Positions 57,980 to 64,000 of a DNA stretch of 64,000 bases are shown piece by piece (positions within the stretch are counted from its first letter, which is position 1; the number at the start of each line of letters is the position of its first letter). The translations under genes were made by a program, and so were the position numbers. Under the pieces are notes generated by a model. That model did not search any database, was not told the DNA's origin, and worked only from the letters and a program-made list of their open reading frames with translations. Source of the DNA: Gracilaria gracilis (Eukaryota > Rhodophyta > Florideophyceae > Gracilariales > Gracilariaceae); contig JARGSG010000218.1 of the NCBI GenBank assembly GCA_030374805.1, positions 248,001 to 312,000 on the forward strand. The letters are read 5' to 3'.

Positions 57980-58110
57980 GGCGCGGCGCGAAGGCTTGAG
58001 GAGTAGAGAGGCATGCAGTTCGCAGGTACGGCGTGGAGTCCGGAAAAGTAGAGCGGCACGCAGTCCGCAGGTGCGGCGCGAAGGCCGGAGAAGTAGAAGC
58101 GCCGCACGTA
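57980..58110. repeat. degenerate tandem repeat in the C3 leader, about 46-bp unit
   Basis: Three units with GCGGCGCGAAGGC..GAG.AGTAGAG.GGCA.GCAGT.CGCAGGT-type sequence (spacing about 46 bp), with further degraded units back to about 57830. Confidence 0.65.
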
Positions 58111-58231
58111 AAAGCGAGTCGCTGGCCCGGGGCGGAAGTGCAAGCCGTAGCGGGGCGCGCAAAATTGTGGTGCCTAGAGGAGAGAGAGTTTGAAGAGAGG
58201 CAGGAGTTTGGCGGCCCGGCGGACAAAAGCC

Positions 58232-58249
58232 CCAGACGCGATGCTACCA
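58232..58249 (-). other. C3 primer binding site
   Basis: Minus-strand TGGTAGCATCGCGTCTGG, starting at the base after the LTR end CTACA. Its first ten bases equal those of the G3 primer site. Confidence 0.6.
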
Positions 58250-58466
58250 TGTAGATCGCGGGAAGAGCGGGCGAGCGGAACGTTTTGGTAAAGTGCGCTC
58301 TTTTGACCGTAGCCGGCCAGTTGCATACTCGCCGGAACCGTGGGGTATTTTATTTGGTGCAAGCCAAGGAATCTGGCGGTGACGCTGTGCGCTGCTGTGC
58401 ACGCCTACCGTAAACGTGGCGCGCATTCAATGCGCTCACCTTGCAAGAGATCGACGAACTGTAACA
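58250..58466 (-). repeat. C3 5' LTR (217 bp)
   Basis: Minus strand TGTTACAG...GATCTACA. Shares 178 bp with the truncated 3' copy. The flank TTAAT (58467-58471) has no partner to test. Confidence 0.75.
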
Positions 58467-58780
58467 TTAATGACCCTGTTTTTGAAACAGTCTAATCATT
58501 CTATGTATAAGCGGTACATTTGGCAGCTACGCCAATTTTGAAAGAGATTACCAAAAATAAGCAGATTGTTATTTTTCTTGCAGGTTTTGACTGAGCAATG
58601 TATATGGTAGTTCAAAACACATATCTTTGTCTTCGTAGTAGAGGCTTTGCGATAATTACCACTGTCAAAATCCTTGGATGCTTCATGAACCTGGGCTGAT
58701 AACCGCATTGTAAGATCATAATAAGAAAAGCACACGCTGTTCGAGAAAGAGCTTGCAATTTAAACTACAACGGCATACCT

Positions 58781-60341
58781 TCAGGCGGAACAAACTAAAG
58801 CACGTGGGGGGATGATCATGCGAATCTGAGTAGGAGTGACCGAAACAAAATCTGTGAGTCCCAAGATATAGTTCCCAATGATGATATTGTGGTTCGGAAC
58901 GGAAGCAGGGGCAAAGGTGGAGAGGTTACCGGTTAATACGGCTTCCACCCCAACCGTTTCGGGAAATGTATCGGGAGAGAGGCTGATTATTAACACCTCT
59001 TCGTCATCATATGAAAACAGAAAACCGCTCTCATCAATTACCACAGTCGGTTCTGTTGTCGATGCATTTTCTACGAGTTGTATCGCGGCTATCGCCCGTG
59101 TTAGGCGCTTTCCCGTACCCGGTTTGGTTAAGAATTTCGCCGTCTAATAGATATTGTCTAGTCGCCTTATGAACTGACGACTTCTCAGAATGACCAGTAA
59201 AGGTACATCATTCAAGTCGAAAGACGTGATGTTTAAGTCGCCCGAGTTTATCATCTCAATATAGAGCTCCTCCCCACCATCCCTGCTTTAAAGGGTTCTC
59301 GGTTCAACATGACTAACAATAGCCGGTGGTGTTCCAGAGATTACGACAAGAACATAAGTCATGTAGAGCTCATCGTCCAAGTCACTACCCGCCGTGATCT
59401 TTCTCCACCTGAAAACAACTGTAAGATCCCCAGCCCGATTGTTCTCGAACTTAAAACCAAAATGATGCACTTCATAGCTGCTTTCGATTCGTATACCTCA
59501 TTCAAACGCCATGCCCCCTAATTGAGATAGAGGCTAGCTCCATCCATTGTCCTCCAGAAATAAAGCAGGTAGCAGAGTCCCACACGACCTGACCTTCGAA
59601 ATCAGACAGAGTCGGTTCGATGTCTGCGAGCGAAAAGTACGGAGAGAAGCCACCCTTCTCGGCAGTCAGTTAATTCGAATTAATTCCATTCAAGAATTGG
59701 ATGAACACTGCCAAGTCCCATAACCACTTGTCGTAGACCAGTGAAAAGTCTGCAATGTCGAAGGACCTTCCAAAGCTGGATAATATTGTTCTCGATTTCT
59801 TGATATACAACACCACCCCTGCTGCCAGTAAATGAATTTGGACTGAATCGAACATAGAGCCTTCAGTTTTTTTGGCCTCCACCGTTAGTTGGACCAGACC
59901 AGGGAAGCTCCTAAACCCCACAATCGATGTGATGTTGACATATATGTCGCTTATGGTCTGAGATGTTGAGAAATACTCCTCTGGATTGACAATCCCGGTG
60001 TCGTTTGATAGGAACATAAATTCATAGTCGATAATATTTGTTCCCTTTTGTATGACAGTGGAAATCATAAATGAATCGTCGCCAGATCCATTAATCATTA
60101 AGACATCTCGCCTTGCATAATGAAGGGGAGCAAAACCATCCACTGTCGTACCAAAGGGCAGTGCTCGGCGTACCCGAAGAAAGTCAGCAAAGCTATCCGG
60201 CTGGCTTTGTTGCGAAGTGAGGAAGCTGTTTTGTGACCCTGTTGGCACGCCATTGGCCACATGCTGCAGATCAAGTAATAAGACAATGATTTCATCGAAG
60301 AAAGTGTAGGTGAATGACTCTGAACAACGTATTTGGGTCAT
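58781..60341 (-). pseudogene. decayed gene for a beta-rich protein, unknown
   Basis: The 60341-59670 frame (223 codons, starts MTQIRCSESF) is followed by shorter frames at 59470-59288 and 59044-58781. All have similar beta-strand-like composition (DYEFMFLSNDTGIVNPEEYF, VQLTVEAKKTEGSMF, DLTVVFRWRKITAGSDLDDE, GVEAVLTGNLSTFAPASVPN). Alternation of hydrophobic strands with Asn/Gly/Asp turns suggests extracellular sandwich domains. The frame breaks suggest a pseudogene, or exons whose introns I cannot define. No family recognised. Confidence 0.4.
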
Positions 60342-60639
60342 TTTGATACCCCGATTGATTTCAATTAAGCATTATTACATGGGAATCAGTCTGATATGTC
60401 TCGGGAAGAATCGTAAGAGGCAAGCAGTTTTGCCACAGCGAAGATATAATAGTGTGTTCCAATAATGAGAAACAGTGCTGGATTCCACTGAACATGATCT
60501 TCTAACCGTCTACGAGGTAGTAAGAAAGGAAATTTTAAAAAAAAGACCCGTCGGGATAAAATGGCTGCGGGAGTGTCGGTCGACGTCCGAATCCGTGCCG
60601 TAGTCATCAGACGATGACTCCCAAGAATCCAGAGTCCGT

Positions 60640-61410
60640 TCAGGCTGATCGTTGCCTTCTCGGGCTGCAATTATTCTTCCATGTACGGATTGCGTCATCC
60701 GAATCGGAACTACCATTCGGTCTACAGCCTCTGCGGTTGCGATTCCTCCTCTCGTCGGAAGAATCTCCTGAGCTTCCGTCAAGATCATCCTGCGGGTTGA
60801 CTGGCGGGATGTAAACTCCGGCTGGACTCTTCGTCGGGCCCTTCTTCAGTTCTGGTCTGTGTTGCCTCCCACTGCTAGTGGATGCATTATCGGTACGGTC
60901 AATAAAGAAGTTGGATTGGTGGCTCGGTAGCCGAGCTATCACAGAGGCCGGTTTACTGTTGAGAGTTGACGTTGCAGGTTCCGAATCGGCTGTCTTCAAG
61001 ATACTCCTAACCATATCATATACGATCGATGGAATATCCTGGTGCACAAGCGCTAGGATTCTATTCTTGAGGTACGTCTCTACTGACATGGAGACGTGGA
61101 CCAAAATTATTGTTGGGAGACTCTGTAGGGCGTAGGGATCAATCCCTGCCCAAAGTTCCCATGTGGTAGTCCGTTCAGTTAGGGGAGGAGGTGCCGGGCC
61201 AGCTTTGCCCTGTAGTGTCTTTTTCGCTCCGGTAAAGGAGGCGAGAGCAGCTGCCTCGTCCTCGTTCCGTGCGGACTTAGACCTCTTAAGTGCGAAGCCG
61301 TCTCGGAGAATCCGTTCTGTGTCATCTGAAGGCGTGACGTAGGCCATCGTGTTACTTCGAGTGCTCCAGTGGCCAGCCGAAGCCGCATCCGAAGCAGCGC
61401 GAATTTCCAT
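60640..61410 (-). CDS. ORF with helical core and acidic tail, possibly gag-like
   Basis: 256 residues from an ATG. The middle part SLPTIILVHVSMSVETYLKNRILALV is helical and the tail is Ser/Asp/Arg-rich (DDLDGSSGDSSDERRNRNRR). A similar acidic stretch (TLDSWESSSDDYGTDSDVDR) continues in another frame down to 60510. The layout is like the capsid and linker part of a retroelement Gag, but no zinc knuckle or pol follows. Could equally be a host gene remnant. Confidence 0.35.
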   Translation of the reverse strand: MEIRAASDAASAGHWSTRSNTMAYVTPSDDTERILRDGFALKRSKSARNEDEAAALASFTGAKKTLQGKAGPAPPPLTERTTTWELWAGIDPYALQSLPTIILVHVSMSVETYLKNRILALVHQDIPSIVYDMVRSILKTADSEPATSTLNSKPASVIARLPSHQSNFFIDRTDNASTSSGRQHRPELKKGPTKSPAGVYIPPVNPQDDLDGSSGDSSDERRNRNRRGCRPNGSSDSDDAIRTWKNNCSPRRQRSA

Positions 61411-62238
61411 CGGCTTAGACTTTGCAGACTATCTCTGACCAAAGACCTTTCAACCATTTCTCCATGCGGACGGTGATTCGTACTGTACGTATCGGTTCCA
61501 CGATCGGTTCTGCCACTCCGTACGGTCTCGAATCCCACTTCTCGGGCGGGAGACCAATGCGGTATAACATAATAAATGGGAGAGTCCAAAGCGGTCTTGA
61601 GACGGGAGCAGCGGAAGCGTACAGTTGCCTGGCTGTAGTGAGTCTAAACGGTGAGGGAGGGCGGAAGCTCCAAGCGCGTACAGATAGCGCGCAAAAGGGT
61701 AGTTACGGTCTAAGAAACCCTAAAGGGATCTACCGTGCGGTCTATCTGTAGTGCAAACTAGAGAAGAAGACGTTCGGTGGAAGATGCTTGTCATTTACGA
61801 TTGGGGCCTCGGGGGATCTGATCTACAACTAAATATCGGGTCTGGGTCCCCTTACTAACTACTGCACAATCGGTCTACTTTGCATTTTCACTACTCAGCC
61901 TGCAGACGCGTCCAACTTGTACGCTGTGTCAATCCGCCTGGCACTCGATCACCAAATATTACACGTGGTGGTGCCGCTGCACACCGTGCCCTACATTTTT
62001 GTACGTGAACACCCAATCGGATGCGCTGCACACCAACTCGGGCCCACTCCACCCAAAAACCGTACGTAGTGTGGGTAACGCTAATTGACGAAGGTGTTTC
62101 AGGGTCGGGCCAACGCAAAATAATGTAGGCTACATTATCAATGGTACCACATCAACAAGGGTTTAAACAAAAATAACGTGGCCCACATTATTTACTTTAT
62201 ACCCAATTAATGTGGGTGGAACTCTCATCATCTGTAGG
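61411..62238. other. intergenic and left flank of the pogo-like element
   Basis: No gene. The segment 62080-62220 has pieces (AACGCTAATTGACG, ATAATGTAGGCTACATTATC) that weakly mirror 63850-63925 in reverse complement, possible remains of terminal inverted repeats. Confidence 0.3.
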
Positions 62239-63617
62239 TTAACCTTCGGCAATCTCTCCATCAAAATCATTCCGATGCTTCGCAATTGCCTCTCCGAGCT
62301 TGGGGAAGAGCTGTTTTTCCTCCCAAAGCCCATTTACGTTTAATGCTATTCCTGTCCGCATCAAAGCCTTACGAGCATAGGTGAGACCGCCGATGTCCCT
62401 CTGTCTATTAACGTTCTCCACCGCAAGCGCAGCCAATCGGAGAAAGAAGCTCTTCCCAGGGTTCATCACCTTTCCTGAACTTGACCATGCATCAATCCTA
62501 ATCTTTTCCATTTTGTAGCACTCCCAACGGACATTCCACGCGCACTTTATCTTCTGGATAACGAACTAATTCGCCGGCTGCACCGTATCAGTGGCATTTG
62601 GCGGAAAGTATCTGACTTCGGTGCTGATTTTTGCAGCCGCCTCCACCAAGTCGGGTGTCAGATTATGTCCACCGCAATTGTCGACATACAAAGCTCGCTT
62701 CCGCTCGTTGAGCAGTTTCTTGATAGCAGTACTCTCCCGCAGCCACTGCGGCATTACTTCTGCCTCAATCCAACCTTTCGGACCACTCCAGTACGAGACG
62801 GTGGGCACATCGTCAAGGACCCCGCGTATAGGGTATGAACGGTTGTGGTTCTGGAAGACGATTTAAACAGGCTCAATCTTGGCGAGGACACTGCCACTGA
62901 TACGGACTACTCCTGTCATGCCCTCTCTTCCTGAAACAACATCAGAGTATTTAACCTCTCGTTCGCCTGAAAATCCAAGTGTTCTGTTGTTGTCCAGGTT
63001 GATGTGGAAGTGAGTTTCGTGGGCATTCTCGACATTTTGTTCATTCAAATGCCCTGCTCGAAACGCCGATGCCATCTGACCCAGGTGATAGGCGACATAT
63101 CAGATCTAATCCCAGTGTTTGCAGCGCTTTCCAGTTGAACTTGACGCCTAACTTGCGCGAACGCTCGAACTCGCTCACCATATCTAACTGCAAGTCTGTC
63201 GCCCACTCTCTCGTTTTGTGCCGCGACCCACACCCACTTTTAAGTTAACTCGTTTAGTGCCCTTATATGTGTTGCGTGTAACTGTGGATCTTGATCCACG
63301 ATTCAGGTACACCCCTTGCTGATCAACATATTCGTAGCGAGTTTTCCATATGCCGCTGACCTTCATTAAGTTGGCTTTTTCGCTGCTGCGGAAGAGTGTT
63401 GGAAAGTGAGCAACTGCTTTGGTCTTGATTTGACCCAGTTCGTTTGCAATTGCATGTATTGTCGTCCATGATGCAATTCTGATGCGATCGTTAATGGTGA
63501 GGACATTGTGGACTGCTCTGCTCGTTTTGCTTTCGGTGGGTCTGTTTTGTTGTTATTTTTGCATCTGGTAGGTTCTACTTCTGTATAGGGTTGCACTGGA
63601 TCGATATTAGGAGGCAT
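62239..63617 (-). pseudogene. pogo/jerky-like DDE_1 transposase, broken
   Basis: 63075-62239 is one frame interrupted by TAA (62863-62865) and TAG (62566-62568). It reads HINLDNNRTLGF, PTVSYWSGPKGW, LYVDNCGGHN (catalytic Asp-Asn block), FPPNATDTVQPAN, and after the TAG QKIKCAWNVRWECYKM, all typical of DDE_1 transposases. Upstream frames (63617-63366, 63366-63184, 63233-63045) hold a helix-turn-helix-like start and RSRKLGVKFNWKA-type sequence in shifted frames. At least two frameshifts and two stops make it inactive. Confidence 0.8.
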
Positions 63618-64000
63618 TGAGACTGCGCAAGCCTAATCTGCGCCCTGGAAGGCCGCCAGGATGGGCGAGCCCAGTTTGGCACGGACATCTGGTGGAAAGT
63701 GCCAGTACAAAGAATGTGGAAGATGGAACTGCAACGGCGCTAGGAAGAAGTTGTTTGATCACAGACTGTATGTGCGGAAGTTCCCTCCTAAAGTTCGGGC
63801 TTTACCGAAATTAATTTAGTCAGCGTTCTAGCCACTATGCACCGTATATATCCTGGCCCACATTATATCTGTTACCACATAAATGTTAGCACATTAATAA
63901 AGCACCCACGCTAATTAGGTTCACTGGGTGTATACTACAAACAGACCAGCCATTTTTAATTGAAAACTCGGTAACGCGTAGAGTGCAAACCTCCAGTTTG
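63618..64000. other. right flank of the pogo-like element, nothing else recognised
   Basis: AT-rich at 63840-63960, with TTACCACATAAATG and CACGCTAATTAGG, the possible degraded right terminal repeat. Confidence 0.3.

Larger units (their letters stand above)
51977..58466 (-). mobile_element. old, degraded copia element C3
   Basis: Gag, protease, integrase, RT and RNase H remains in copia order on the minus strand, in at least seven broken ORFs. A 5' LTR of 217 bp lies at 58250-58466. The 3' LTR copy (51977-52153) has about 80% identity and lacks the last about 39 bp, where the Harbinger terminal repeat begins. The spacing suggests the Harbinger element landed in this LTR. Confidence 0.8.

Noticed and set aside
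57642-58250. 202-codon minus-strand ORF
   Set aside because: Arg/Pro/Leu/Ala-rich translation of GC-rich tandem repeats in the C3 leader; overlapping ORFs in other frames have the same look.

Overview
The window is repeat-rich nuclear DNA from a eukaryote. A multicellular red alga (florideophyte type) is my best guess. The guess rests on compact host genes that are intronless or carry 40-60 nt introns, lineage-specific Cys-rich secreted proteins, and chromodomain gypsy plus divergent copia elements. It is an inference, because no rRNA, tRNA or organelle marker is present to settle it. Most of the 64 kb is transposons in layers; only about six ORFs look like host genes.

Layout. 1-11963: a large gypsy/chromovirus (G1, + strand) cut by the window edge, with gag-pol, a separate chromodomain ORF and a long antisense reading frame before the 3' LTR. 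11964-13296: short repeats and a fragment of a copia element (C1). 13900-26540: host-like region with three secreted or membrane-anchored genes (14070, 22145, 24634), a minus-strand proline-rich membrane protein gene (16989-19073), a low-complexity ORF (15362-16096) and several small repeats. 26541-32973: a host secreted-protein gene split by a very young gypsy element (G3, 27537-32872); its halves rejoin in frame once the 5-bp target duplication is removed. 33604-51976: a PIF/Harbinger-type DNA transposon with a transposase and a divergent partner gene. Its transposase is split by gypsy G2 (34220-47610), whose 3' LTR is in turn split by copia C2 (34498-42318). 51977-58466: an old degraded copia (C3) whose 3' LTR abuts the Harbinger right end. 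58467-61600: decayed minus-strand ORFs of unknown origin. 62239-63617: a broken pogo/jerky-like DDE_1 transposase.

Most notable: C2 carries an antisense transcription unit with its own TATA box, a plausible 59-nt intron and a product resembling a papain-like cysteine peptidase. G1 also carries a long antisense ORF in the same position. G1 and G3 end gag with the same G-AAA-AAC-UAR sequence followed by a stem-loop, which predicts -1 ribosomal frameshifting. C2 has a primer site complementary to the anticodon arm of initiator tRNA-Met, as in half-tRNA priming. The inner element C2 has more divergent LTRs than the element it sits in, which contradicts the insertion order.
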